From contig NW_026570230.1 in the NCBI RefSeq assembly GCF_019649055.1, positions 1,364,001 to 1,428,000 of the forward strand: DNA of 64,000 nt, read 5' to 3'. Source of the stretch: Paramacrobiotus metropolitanus (Eukaryota; Tardigrada; Eutardigrada; Parachela; Macrobiotidae). The notes under the pieces were generated by a model that searched no databases, was not told the origin of the DNA, and saw only the letters and a list, made by a program, of their open reading frames with translations. The translations under genes were made by a program, and so were the position numbers. Shown here in pieces: positions 33,591 to 47,200 of the stretch. Within the stretch, counting starts at the first letter, position 1; every line of letters starts with the position of its first letter.

Positions 33591-36500
33591 TTTGATGTGT
33601 ATTTCGCCACGGGAAGTTAATACATAGAAGTGGTCCATTTGCATGTCGGTTACCAGTTTGTTTACGTGACTGCTCACGTGAATTTTATTCGCTATGGGAA
33701 TGAGAACCAATGGTGTGAGTAAATTACTACTGTACTTTGCGGAACGAGCATTGATCTTTACCGAGGCCCGAGCTTTCCATGCGACTGGCGATGTTGACAG
33801 TGTCTCCAAATCTAATTCAAGAAGAACATCGGAATAACGAAATCTCCCTGCTATATAATTCGTCAACAGCAGTAAGTGTCAGCTAGTAAATAACCGCTGT
33901 GGCAAGCTGTCAGACAGTGGAACTACTCCAGACGTCTGCTGAAATTACTGTACTAATAATCAACTTATGAAAGGTATTTCTGCATTACGTTAAGCTTACA
34001 AACAGTATCGAGGCATCTTGTGTCCGACAATACCGGCTGCGCAGGACCCTGCCAAATGGATTCACTTTACGTACGTTTTCATGTATCATTTTCCAGTGAA
34101 AAAATTCCGGTGTACTGCATACATAAGTATAGATAGAAGTAAAGATAGACTTAGATAGTATTCAGACATTGACGAGGAGCACTAGTGCTCAGCCTGCTTT
34201 CGCAACTTTGAAAGCTTCTAAATTTTAATACAGTGCCGTAATTTAATTCTAGTGCCGATTGTATACAGGCAAATAGTCCTTACCAGTATGAACACCAATT
34301 CGCAAATAAAGTCCTTCCGGCAACGTCGGATATTGAATATCCCGCTTGCTCTCCATTAAAGCGACCGCAAGGTTCAAGATGTGGCTAACGTGGTCCGATT
34401 TGTTTCTGATAGGGAGACCGCTGGCAACCTAGAATACAAGCGTCTGTACTGAGTCCAAGCAAGTATCTTAATTTACCGTAGCGCCGCTTTAGCTCTCCCA
34501 TACCATGTAAGAATCCTTAATGGTTTCCACTTTGTATACGTCGAAACTTTCCAGCAGATAATCAAATCTAACGTAGACATCATGAAGCAGATGAATAACA
34601 TCAGTTGAATCTGATGTTTGACAGAATTCGGCAAACTGAGGAAGAGCACTGAAGAGAAGACTAATGGATTCAAAGATCTCTGGTGGAATTTCAGTTTTAT
34701 TCCGAAGTCTAGCAACAAATGACCTGGAAAAAAATTCCAAACGTTTAACCAGCCAATTGTGGAACAAGGAACAGATTGAAACCGAGAAAACGCTGAAGAA
34801 AGCTCTTTACCTTGGAACAATTTCAGACAGTAGTTCGTCCACCTTAATCATTTCCTCCCAAAGCTCTTGGGTCCGAGCCAGCACCAGCTGTTCCAATTCG
34901 TTAGTGAAGTTCTCCAAACGTTTGATCAGGCTATCGACCACATTTGCACGCCGATATGTCCTCCCAAAACTGCGCATGATTTGCTCAATTGTTGGCCGCT
35001 CCGATGGATGGTGTCTTATCATCGACGAGAGCAGTGACCGTATTGGTAGCACTTGTATTGTGCCAACTGCAATTCGCTCATACTGCACCTTCTTTTTTAT
35101 TATGGCCTGCAATTCTTCCGATTTCTCTGTGAAAAATTTGGGAGGTCCTTTGTTATTGTTTTTCTGTTTTTCTATTTGTCAGTTTTACCTTCAAGTTTTG
35201 TCACTGATTTAAAGTCAATATCCATTGGCGTTTTGCCAGTAATCACTTCGGCCATGATAACACCCATACCGAACACATCTGCTGAATGCGATCCGGGTAA
35301 CCGTGGATTGGCTAGGACTTCTGGAGCCAGCCAGAACTTATGCAGCTGTGAATGGTAGCGCTGGCATGTGTCAAATAATCGCAGGTGCATCTTGCTGGTG
35401 CCTGCCGTAGCCAGTTGTAAAGAGAACCGTTTATCCACCATGCAGTTCAAGCTGCATAACGATCCATGAAATCCAAGCCGGCTTTTTCTTAAGTACTGCA
35501 CGGCCTAAAATATTAAAGAAAATTGTTAAATGTGAAATTTAAGTGAATCAAAAAATAGGAGCAGAAGCGCGTTAAGTGGAAACGTTCACAGTGACCTTTA
35601 TAAGATCCCAGCATAGTGATCCTCGGATATCATGACTGAGCAGTAATCGATCGCTGTCAATTAGCGATCGGAGTATCCCACGTGCCCCGAAATCCCAGAT
35701 TAGCATAACAGCCTCATTACACATGTACAGCCCGCGAAGTTTCTGAATATTGTCTTGGCTCAGTGATCTGACCTACGAAAAGCGTTATACGAACGAATAG
35801 TTTGTTGAGTTAGTTAACCAAGGGCAAACATGTTGACCGAATGCGTGCGGAATTACCTCTAGTAGCGCATCGACGATTTTGCGTTTGGACGATATCTGCG
35901 TCTCGGTTAATCTTGTACGCAAACACTCTGCCCAAATAAGCTGATGTTTCTCATATATGTATAGATGATCAGCGCAGTGTTTTGTCGCATCATCCAGGTT
36001 AATTTCCTTAATGGTTCCGGAAGTGTCACGGAACGGCGTAAGCGGAAACGTCGACGGATAAAGATACCAATCAGCAAGTGACCTTATGGCACGCAGCGAC
36101 AGAATTCTGTACAGTGATTCAAAATATTTGGCATATTACAACATACAATGTAACTTAGTATGTCGTCACGAAAACAGCATAACATACTTCAGGAGAATGC
36201 TAAACGCAATCAGTCCAAGTCCTAGAACGACGCCAGCTGCTGTGCCGATTTCCCAAAGGTATGCTGTATCGTAAATTAAAAGCAAGTTTTACATACACTA
36301 CATCAACATGGGGTATCATTCGCAGATGCCAGGCGAATAATATTAGTGTGAAACTACTGAAATAATAATATTTTCTGAATTACAAGTGCGTACAGTTAGG
36401 CACGAGGCATTTGTCATTGAGAAAACCACATTCAGGGACATCGGTGGGGATTTTTCCACTTTCCGGCCAAGCCGCAGCCAGATGTGGCGACATTGTATGC

Positions 36501-38927
36501 AGCGTGGCATCTTTCACTGAGTACTTCCAGGCCAGCTGCGTAATAAATATTTAATTTTGGAAACTACTATTGTAATCAATGAAATACAACAACTACCACT
36601 GCTGTATTCCTGGAAAACTGGTAGTCTAGGTAGGGCACGATGCATTCAATAATGGCTAACCTCTTCCGTGAACGAACTATTATCCATCCGCCAAAAATTT
36701 ACGTCAATCGTCCGAATTCCTCGATCATTAATTAAAAATCCACGAGAATCGTATTCAAAATAACGATTATAAAATCTTTTCACAAAACTACGACCGTCCA
36801 TATCAAATGCGCCCATGGTTGTATTCAGCATGTTGCTGTAGACCTATGTTCAGCGGCATAAAAACGTTGAATTTAACCGAAAGTAAAACGCGCATCTAGG
36901 CAATCTTTGTTCTGTACACACCTCCGCGAATGTATTAATGGTTTCGTACGACGCCATTGTTAAATCGTTTATCTGCATCGAAACACAATAGAACGATTTC
37001 TTATAATGAGAAAATCGTTGCCATCCACGTACCTCTCCCTTCCGGTAAGTATAGTTATACACTTCTTTCGCGACCGCCGACATTTTTGCCACAATCTGAG
37101 CGACTTTGGTCCAATTGGTGGCCAAATTGTTGGCTACGATCAGCGTTTTCATTGCTCGCAGGGCAACCTAACATAAGACAACCGGCAAGCTGATTGGCCA
37201 AATATCATAAAATATCTGGTTCCTATATTTGATGCACCACCTCATCAAAAATGTCGTTCTTCTTCCAGATTTGTTCTTGAGAGATTTTAGTTAAAAGCCC
37301 TTGAGCGGTTAAGAAAACCTAAAATGCCCAAAAATATCGTCTTTTTTTGCAACCAGTTGATTTAGCGAAAGGTCATTATCCAGCTTACATAATCTCCTTG
37401 GGTCATGTTTAAACCGTCTGCTAGTATCTGCAAGGAAACCGATCAACCCTCAAGTTTCCAGGAACGACCTTTGCGGAGTAGAATCAAGAATGCTCTAACC
37501 ATGAATGTTCGCACTACGGCCAGATCCGCGTATATCAGAACAACTAGGGAAATGCATATCGTAAAATTAGCACTCATGCAAATCGTAAAATGCATAAAGT
37601 ATCGTAAAATTAAAATATCGTAAATCATATCGTAAAATCATATTGTAAAATGTATATCGTAAAATTAGTAAAAATTAGTTCGGCGTTAAGTGCACCGAAT
37701 TTTACCGGCATACTTCTGCTTTGTAATTTCGTCATTTCCAGAATGCCAGAGAAGCTACTATTGTTGTCAGCTGGATCAAAATCGTGGATGTTCACCACAT
37801 ACTTCCCGGAACCGTTGATCAGCCGCTTCTGGATGGTGGAGCACGCTATTGAGCTGAATCCAGTCGATGCGACGTTCTTAGATAGACGATCACATAACAG
37901 TGATACGGTTCGCCAGCCAAAGAAATCAAGAAAATGGTGTGTGCCCAGCGCGAGCGATGCCTGATCAGTTGGTCCCATTATCAGTGTGGTGGCGTAACGG
38001 GCACGATTGGAAAATGCCGCATCACCGGCCATTCTGTACAAAATCGGCATTCGCATCATAGCGTCAACTTCAAGGACATTATCATTTGGTAGGCTGACAT
38101 CACACCGCCAAAATATTCGCGAGGCACAAATAATTGGTAACTTACGATGCTAGCAAGGCCAGGTTCCACTCTATGAGCGAAAAAGACATATCAACTTGTG
38201 ACATTACATAATTTTCATCAACCAAATGGTCAATTTTGTTATAGCGACGTAAATGCATACAGACACTGTACGCTTAAAATACTCGTATAAATTTTCTGAT
38301 TAACGGACACATAATTTACATACTCGTACCGGAATAACTCACCTCGCGCAAAATCACCAAACACCAGGACTTCCAGACTACATCCTGCCCAACAATGACA
38401 AATTAAAAATTTAGAGCAATTTGGTAATAAGTAATACCTAATAAGATTGTGTGTGCGTCTCGCTTCTTTCCATTATTAACAATAATCCTGTCCATTGATT
38501 TAATACTGTGCATTTTTTATTTTGACACAAACTATGCGTTTTATAATATTTAAGTAGATATGAAAAAATTAATGTATGTATTACCAGCGGACAATAGAAC
38601 CGTTGGTTCCGTGGACGCCATAATGGTGTTGGTCATGTTACCCAGCACGTTCGCAATGTTATCGGTGGCGCCAGCGCAGGACAAAGCTCCTGGTCGATAC
38701 ACCGTTACCCGTGTGATGTTGTCAAGAATCCCACCAAATCTGGCACTGGCGTCCGCAAAGGCCACATCAAATGCCGGCCCAGTCAACTGGATGCCGGACG
38801 AGGGATTGTCACCCACAATTACCGTTATCACCCGCAACGCACCAATCGCATGTGGCAGAAAAATCATCAGAAATAAAGCGCGCATTGCACGGATTTTGAC
38901 TGCGGTGTGCCGGTCAGTTCTGAGCAT
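33591..38927 (-). CDS. Receptor-type guanylate cyclase, multi-exon, altered active site
   Basis: Single-pass membrane receptor of the natriuretic-peptide/particulate guanylate cyclase family. In transcription order: signal peptide (MRALFLMIFLPHAIGA; ATG at 38927 or, better, 38885); ligand-binding domain exons to about 36400 (FGWRTVSLLCDR, ADGLNMTQGDY, MGAFDMDGR); TM helix GTAAGVVLGLGLIAFSILL near 36240-36180; degenerate kinase-homology domain (HGSLCSLNCMVDKRF, FWLAPEVLANPRLPGSHSAD); helical linker ending DELLSEIVP; cyclase domain from about 34740 through IGVHTG (34290), GIVGHKMPRYC (about 34000) and GDTVNIASRMESSG (33790-33830) to GEIHIK (33591). The first metal-binding Asp motif FSDIVGF is FSALPQF here; the second (ETIKDSYM) and the NIASR pair remain. 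So homodimeric catalysis is doubtful. The final exon after 33591 was not found. Exon edges are approximate. Confidence 0.82.
37555..37680. repeat. Intronic ATCGTAAAAT repeat
   Basis: About nine degenerate copies of 'atatcgtaaaat(ta)' within an intron of the receptor cyclase. Confidence 0.7.
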
Positions 38928-41700
38928 GAGCGGAAAAGAAGTTTAGCAGCAGAACTGGTCAAGGGCGCATTAGAACTAGGCCGGAATTTTCTGTGCAGTG
39001 TTGTGATGTTGCATTTCCGCTGTATCGGCGCTTTGTGTAGTCCAAGAGCGAGAAACTGCACATGGCATTTTTACGAAGGACACAACACCGTTGGTGTATT
39101 GCGCTCAGTAATACTGCTGATCTAGTCTGTTTTATGACGCAAAGAACATTGTTATTGTACGTGTCAAGACTGGCGTGCTCATTCCTAGAGCAGCAAATCC
39201 ATTGTCGATCCAATGCGGACTAAAGTAACGAAGATTGTCGATACATGTATATATATTATTAAACGCACACATCAATCAATATATGAATTATGAAGTTGCA
39301 AATAACTGGAGAATCCGTTCAGCCAATTTTCAATTGCTAGAGTGAGCGTAGTTATTAAGATACAGCAAAGGCAAAGCCGAATTAGATTCTCACTCCCTAT
39401 AAATTATCATTCCGGTGGGATTAAATAACTCCCTTCACAGGACATCTATCCTATACACCACAGCTATTTCGGGTAGTTCGCTTTTACGGTAATAAAATAA
39501 GTTGCAGTGCTATAAATTCTACACATGCCGACAAGCCCGCCGTCTATAGTTAACGAAATATTGCGTAGATATACAGGTATAAGCCGGGGCCAGGCGATAT
39601 CGGTCTCAAATTGCGTACTTTTTGCAGAAGTCGCATTTTGACGGTAGCAAACAAACATTCGATTACATTTATTAATTAATGCAAACTAAAATTATTGCAT
39701 TAGTTAAAATGGTGTATGAATTCGCAGTAGTTGAGTTGCGTGATGAATTCGCCATTCAGTATTAGTAATCGTATACTAATACTGAATGGCGAATTCATCA
39801 CGCGAATTAGCAACGGTACCATCGCTAATGAGGTGTGATTTCGGCTCTATTGTGTCATTTGGAATGAGACGCTCCACAAGGTTAAGCATATGCGTCTATG
39901 GGAAAAACACCAGTGCAGTCCATATTTCCAAGTGTATACGCTCTTCTACTTGTTTTTTTCAAGCACAATCAAAGAGGACTTGTTCAGTACAAAAAGTCCT
40001 ACAAAACTAAACTAATCTTAACAATTTTAGCTGTATCAACTAAATGTCACACACAATTTCCTACAAAAGTAAATGATGTCCCACGTTATAACTCTTGCCA
40101 TATACACGCACCCAGGGCGGCGAATTCGCTGTACTTGCACAGCTTTCGTTACTCTAGTACAGAACCTGTGAAGTGTGAGCGTCATTTACTTGTCGTTACA
40201 ACGACTGAGAAAAACGTTTTATGACAAGTTTTTTAGTAACGACTTACATATGTTACACTTTTACTGCCTTTACTTTATAATAATATATTTACAACTTCTG
40301 TATTTGCACTTTTTCAGCAATTTATTACTAATCATTAAAATTTTGGATAAAACTGAACTAGTTTTGAAAAGTTTAAACGGATCTTTGAAGTGCTGCAAGC
40401 ACAAACAATAACGATGTCAATTTTGTAACAACTTAAGCTTATATTACTATTTGAAAATATACTGTAACGTTTGCACGGTGATCCAATATCAATATTTTCG
40501 CTGAAAGACGTTTTCCTTTGTATCATAAAAGTATATAGTAGTAGCTAGTACTTGAAACTACTATTTTGTAAACACTATCTGAATTATTTACATATCCTGA
40601 AGATATCCCAGAAAGCGCATGCGCGCCCTATAACATCCTAAATAAACTTTTACAGTATTTAGCGGGCGTTTTAGAGAATCGCAGTTATAATCAAATTAGC
40701 TACTACAGCCATTCCACAAGATCAAGCAATTGTCGTTAATCCACAGGCTATTCACAGAATGTTTTGGAACTACTTACAGTAAACACAATTCAAAAATATT
40801 TTCATTTTCACATTTTGCGTAGCATATAATTTCAACACTGAACTCGCAAACATATTTGCACCATGTCAGTGCAAAAGCATGGTTAGATTACTTCCATGTA
40901 TACTCGTATGACATTTCAGTAATAAAGTGTATAACTTTGTTTAAATGTGTTATAGTAAGCGACATTAAAAGCAAAACGATATTAAACGACGAAACAACAG
41001 AGTGATTCCGAATAGAGTTCTGCATATGGCGGTATATGTCTCATGATATTCTCTCATTCCAAATGACAAGCGCTACGCACGCTACGCCTCTTATACCCTC
41101 GGCACGCCTGATGGTACCGTTGCTAATTGCGACATGCATTGACCGTTTGACCGTAGCCCATATTGGTATAGTTTCTGAAATCACTGCGTCTAGATAATTT
41201 TCTACCGCTTACGGGAAAGGAAAGCAGTTTAACCTGTAGCAAAAATATAATACAAACCAACAGAAATTCCCATGGATGCCAAAATCTGTTTTGATTCCGA
41301 TTGCGTACTCGAATTTTGGGAGCGTACAATAATCGAGTGCATCTGTCACTGTGCACGCTCTGAATTGGGAGCAGTTGACAAACGCACCGAAATTGTGGAG
41401 GCATACAGCAGATGCTGTAAATTATACGCATATACAGTATATCCGTGGCCGAATCTACCGTAGTAATATCCTAAGAATGCAGAAGATACCGTAATTTTGC
41501 ATGCGGCTACAATTCTCCAAGGTACAGTGCAATACGAAATTCTAACTCATAAAATAATAACTTAAGGTGCGATACTGGGTATTGTGACAGAAACGACTTC
41601 GCGAAATGTCTTATATGGCAAAGTAGTGTATTATCCCTTATTTAAGTGAGAACCACCTGTTTTAAAGCTGGTCACCTTTTAGCGCACGAAGGAGCTTATA
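38928..41700. other. Intergenic region with a perfect hairpin
   Basis: No supported coding sequence. Apart from the hairpin at 39738-39803, I see only AT-rich DNA. ORFs here start at non-ATG codons or have no coding character. Confidence 0.4.
39738..39803. repeat. Perfect 30-bp inverted repeat with 6-nt loop
   Basis: Arms 39738-39767 and 39774-39803 are exact reverse complements (GCGTGATGAATTCGCCATTC...), loop ATCGTA. Transcribed RNA would fold into a 30-bp perfect hairpin. Confidence 0.95.
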
Positions 41701-41759
41701 TTATTGATTGTTCTGTACTTCGTATTAGGTAGATCTTTTTTGTGTTTTATTTTAACTAA

Positions 41760-41961
41760 TTGTACAGCTAATTACAAGTTCCTGGCTGGTCTGGATTACG
41801 AAGATCCGTACGCAAAATACAGCACGTTACCGGCATCCGCCGGTGTCGATGCATCTCAGCGACGTAACGCCCGGCCGCAGGCCACTCACAAATTCGGTAG
41901 TGCTGCAGCAGACACGTTGCCGACTGCAAACTGGTTCTGGCATCAAGAAAAAAAGAAATGA
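41760..41961 (+). CDS. Possible terminal exon of an unidentified gene
   Basis: After an acceptor-like 'ttgtacag' the frame reads ...YEDPYAKYSTLPASAGVD... and ends ANWFWHQEKKK-stop at 41961. Codon use is more GC-rich than its surroundings, suggesting coding. No upstream exon or family was recognised; it might be a far upstream alternative exon of the 44-kb gene or a lone small gene. Confidence 0.25.
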
Positions 41962-44227
41962 ATTACGATGCAGCCGGCTAATCAGCGCAGCGGAAAAGCG
42001 TTGTACAAATATGTACATACTCACACAAGTGGAATTACTTATAACGTGCTAATGTCGGTGCGCGTTTATTGCTACTGTATAATATTATGTGGAGAGCGCG
42101 CTGTGACGGATTGATTTGCTTGATACTTACTGTTTTTCCGCTCCTCCGCGACGACCTGTTGGATTATTATTGGCCATATGAGCATTGACTTTGCCCAATG
42201 CACCATCCGCATATGTAATGGATGGACTACAGTAACCGCTAATTTGGTTACGAATCACTGTGACAGAATTGGCTTGACGAATTATTCGGTTACCACATAC
42301 AAGCGGAAGAAAGCTGTAGCAGTTCCCTCGTTATAGCGGAAATAATATTTACTTGTACGCAGCATCATTGTTTTCTGCCAGCCATTATCATTTTATTCAG
42401 GTGAGAATAAAATTTGTTTAAATTGTCATATATTATAGTATATATTACCCAAGCTTTGTCATAACAGTTTGTCGCGCTATGAGTAATACTAGTAGGACTC
42501 AGAAATTTCTCATTTCCGGATTAGGCATACTAATACTTATTTTTAGTCGTAATTAGTATCTGTTAGGAAAAATTAACGTAACACTTAGTATAACGTAACA
42601 CTTAGTATAACAGAATTCAAGCATAACAGAATCGGCGTGTACTTAGTTATTACTATACATGGTTTTTGCCTGAAGAAAAGTATTATGTTCGTGCTTTTCC
42701 TCTTGACTCCAGTAGACGCCGCTTGTTTGATGGTACCATGCCTCTTACGAGTTACAAGTGCATACTGATTTTTGTTATTTAAATATAACAACACTATTTG
42801 ATGGAATTATTTTAACAGTAAAAGTTTCGGGTTTTCTTAGTTTTCGCTTGCGCTTTTAATGACTTGCGCTTTAAACAATATAATATTTCTGTATCTGTAT
42901 GTATGTGGAAATACAGACTACTATGTACACCTACAGCTAAATATTGCCTGTGTGCCAAAACTGATTATTAATGAGCTGCGCTGCAGCGTTTGTAAATGGA
43001 ATTGCAGGTATTTTGCACCCTTGTCAAAGATCGCCTGTCTTGTGAGCAAGTTTTCCTAAACGTCTGCATTATTATTGCGGCATGCATTGACGGCCTTAAA
43101 GGAAAGTTGTTTTTAGTGCACTGCGGCATCCGCAGCATGCAGCATGTGTTGTGCTCCGTACAATGCCGGCGCATTCATGCGATAGTGCCAGCTCGTATAA
43201 GCAGTCCATTGCCTACTTTAAACAGTAACAAGAGCTACTTGGCTAATTTTAATCAATTCGTACTTCCTTGTGCTTTTCTGCTAGAAAACTGGGCGGCGTA
43301 TATATATAACAATTTTTCAGTCATAATTAAATTTATCTCAGCCAATAATCAAATTTTTTAATTTTTTTTAAAATTTGACGCCAACCGAGCCATCTCGATT
43401 ACTTGTTTCGAGATGTGGTTTTGTTTTCATTAGCAAATTTAAATAAACGAATGCATTTTACGTATATTACAGTAAATGCGTTCCTTATCCTCGAAGAAAC
43501 TGTTTTGTCTCAGATTTCTCTTCTACAAAGCTGAAGAACATCAAAGGAAATAAAAAAGCTTTTGCATATGAATGCGTCGCCGCTATTACAAAGCACTTGT
43601 TGATGAGTAGCATAACTCATAAAGCATTTCTTCTTGCCTGTTGACAACAACACCGAAATCCAGTTTTTTTAGCCGGGCGGACAGTTTGACGACGCATCCA
43701 CCAAACGTTCGTGAAGTGATATGTATTATTATTAGATCGTCGTTCACATAATCACTAACGTGAACGACAGAATTGGTTGTTTCGAATTTATTTTTTAGTG
43801 CAAACAATAACTCTGCGCACCATTATTGCTGGTGCATCTATAGAAATAAAGTTTAATGATCACCATACTTTAATAACGAATGATGTATTATTACTGCGCT
43901 TTTTCTAAGCACTTCTAAATCGGGTTAAACGAAGCAGGGTATAATAATCAAACATATGACTAGCAGTATCTATTTTTTCCATAGGCGAACGGAATCGAAC
44001 GCAAAACTGCTGTGGCGGAGAAGAGAGATGGAATATTAATGATTTGAAAAGCTGCTGCACGATCCGTTGTGCTTGGACGGTTTTCTTGGTCGACAATGTC
44101 GCTGCGCATGTGCATTTGTATAGGTATGTACACAGTACATTAGCGACATTTTATTTGCCATGTATACAATCGCACCTTGTAACGACTTCCTTATATTAGA
44201 GTGTATATGTTAGCGTTCTGCGTCACC
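41962..44227. other. Intergenic region
   Basis: No supported gene; the 3' end is the presumed promoter of the long disordered-protein gene. Confidence 0.4.
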
Positions 44228-44239
44228 ATGGAAAGATGA
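44228..44239 (+). promoter_or_regulatory. Three-codon uORF overlapping the main start
   Basis: ATG GAA AGA TGA in a strong CACCATGG context; its stop overlaps the ATG at 44236 (ATGA). This may tune initiation by termination-reinitiation, or indicate that the main start lies elsewhere. Confidence 0.4.
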
Positions 44240-47200
44240 GTTATGCACTACGGAAAGACCGCTCTCCCGTGGTCGCTCTGACACCCACCGCCACCGAGAA
44301 GCCCCCCACCGGAAATCAATCCCGTGTCCATGTGCCTGCTGACCGTTCGACGCGCAGTGCCCTCCCGCCCACCTCCAGCTTCCTGCGCAACCGCTACAAC
44401 TTCCTCCGCAAGACCGAGGACGCCGGCGCGAAAAAGCCGGCAACGGACAGCGGTGTCGCGCCGGCGCCCATGTCCGAAGTGAACCCGGTGTACAGCAGCA
44501 CCGACCGCGTCCACGCCGATGCCGACAGCAGCAACATCTCCACGCTTAACGTCACAATCAATCCGAAGTTCGACGAACCGGCTGACACGGAGCGGACACC
44601 GACTGCCACCCGCCCCGAGCTACCGCCCAAACCGGTTCTAACCGAGATCCAACGACCGGCAGAACCGGCATCACCCTCCGAAAGTCCGACAAAGAAAGGT
44701 CGCGGGATCTTGCGGGTGGCTTCCCTCCGCGGGATCCGTTCGCGGACGCCATCCCCGAAGAAAAAAGAGGAGTTCCTGCAGGAGAGCGTGATGTACACGA
44801 AACTGAAACCGGCCCCGCCGGAGCCACCGTTAAGTGGCAATCGGCAACATCTACTGCGGCGCCGCACTCCGGAGAACGTAACCCGCGTGGAGGTGTCCGC
44901 GCCGCAGCTGGTCAGCTCCACGGCAACCGGCGCCACCACCATCCAGATCGGTGGCGCACGGGCGCCGTCACCCGCTCCGCAGAAGACAACCGTTATACCG
45001 TCGCCGGTTCATGTGCAACATCCGGTCAGTAAGGTCAACGTCATTGTGGAGCCCCCTCCCGGCACTCCCGACATCCCGCCGATGAAAGTTATCCCGTCAC
45101 CGGTCCAACCGTTTCCAGATGCGAAACCGGAGCCGACCATCACGCCGGTGTATAGTCAGTTAAGCCAGGCACGAGCCATGCTGAAGAGCACGACAACCAC
45201 GAAAAGCGAGCATTTCTCGTCAGCGGCGTCCACGTCTTCTTTCATTCAGCCGAACATCCGTCCGATTCCGCCGCGGAAACCGTTGCGTCGCAATGAGATT
45301 ACCGAGACGCTGATGGAAGTGCTCCCGCAGAAGACACAAGCTCCTGGGCAAAATATTCCCATCGAGCTGCACAAAGAGGCGGGTGGAGTCAGCGGAAGTC
45401 GAAAACACACTAGCATCAATATCAACCGCATCTCCAGCAATCTGACGCCAGCGGCACCGGTGGCGAGGGAAATGCCGGTTAATATTCGACGGGAAGAGGA
45501 AGTCATGACGCCAACGTATGAAGGACATATGAATTTCGACGACGATATTCGGTCGAATTTCTCATCGCATATGGGGTATGAACCCTCGTCGGCGGATGAG
45601 ACAACCGAAGAGCTGGTTAAGAAATCACTGGTTAAAGCGTCACATGGGCATATGCGGAAAAGTCACAGCACGACAATTGGGAATATTCAGGAGGAACCCA
45701 GAGCAAGTCCCATAGAAGTAAGGATTAAAGCCTTTCACGTGCTTTACAATTTTGTTGCCAGTTTGAGTTATGTAAATGTTTAACTGGCATCATATCTTCA
45801 ACATACATTTCGCCGTTCATAATTTTCGAACTAACTGAATTTTATTAAGTCTTGTGCATTAGTTCTCCATCGTTCTGATGTAGTGCGCAATACTTTATAG
45901 CCATTAATTTTAGATGCGCGAATGAGCTATTACAAAGTCATATAAATATATTTATAGGAAACCAAACCGGCACCGCCATCAAACTTCGAACCAACCAGTA
46001 ATCAAAATACCGCCGTCGAAAAAGCCTCCCATTATAAAACCACACTGGCTACGCGCGGCTACAAGCCGGCGGTGGCGTATACATCGCCCGATGAAAGTGA
46101 TTCGTCGCGTGGAGGTGGGCGTGTGGGGGGCGGCGGGGGCCGGGTGTCGTACATTGCCTCCACGCGGCCCAGCCGGCTGGTGGAACGCAGTCAGCATCAC
46201 ATCGCTACCGACATCGCTCCCGCGCCGGTGCCGCGTGAACCACCAGTACCGGCGACACAGGATGTGACGTCAGCCGGTCGGAGGAAGTATGCGGAACGAC
46301 GTTTGGTGCTGCGCAACTTTGAGGATGCACTGCAGCGGAAGCGGCAGACGAGTGCGTCGTCGGTGGACAGCGGCGACAGTCACGAGTATGATAGTCTGCG
46401 GGATCGTGCGTTCGAGCAGCGCGGAAATGTGGGCGGGAACAAGAATGGGTATATGGGACGGCTTGCAGCTGGCACCGCATATGATAGGTAAGTTTGTTAA
46501 CTGTAGAAGAACTATCGACTCTCGCTTATTGTTAACGGGTTTTTATAATAGCTTTTTTTGCTGAGCGTATTGCAGTACAATTTCTAGCTGCACCGCTTTT
46601 TGTATTTTTATCAGGAGCTGTAAATATAGAACAAGTTTTATATATGCGTGATGTAGTGGAAGTGCAAAACCGATGAGCTCGTAATTGCACGTTTTCTTTT
46701 CCGTTTTCTTTTTCCCCTAACAGAAACACTTCGCCATGAACTGTAGTTATCATAAGGGTTTTTTTATAATACTCTGTATAGTCCATAGAATAGCTGATTT
46801 CTGCCGTTTCTGTTTGTACCAAAGTTTACGATTATTTTGGAAACACTGAATTGCTCTTGGTGTCGCTGCCGTTCGGTGTTTGCATATACGACATATCGCC
46901 AAAGAAAACCGGTTGAGCGCCAATCGCCAACAAAAAGGCGGCACACGAATGCTCAATTTTTATAGCAAATGATCTTTAGTTTTGCATAGTCTTGCAAAAT
47001 TCATTGTCATGGGGCCACAAGGTATTCAGAGCAAGAACAGAACATACAGTATGCTGCATATACGAGTAACTATACGAAAGATATCTACAAGCGCATACGA
47101 AAAAGTTTGAATTTTTTGGATAAATGACTAGCGCGCAGACGTCTAATTAGACGGACAAAAATCATAAAATATTTTCAGAAATTTTCAGTTCCAAGTTCCG

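Noticed and set aside
43970-44050. tRNA-like B-box (GTTCGATTCC on the minus strand)
   Set aside because: The flanking bases do not form a T stem and no acceptor or anticodon arm can be drawn.
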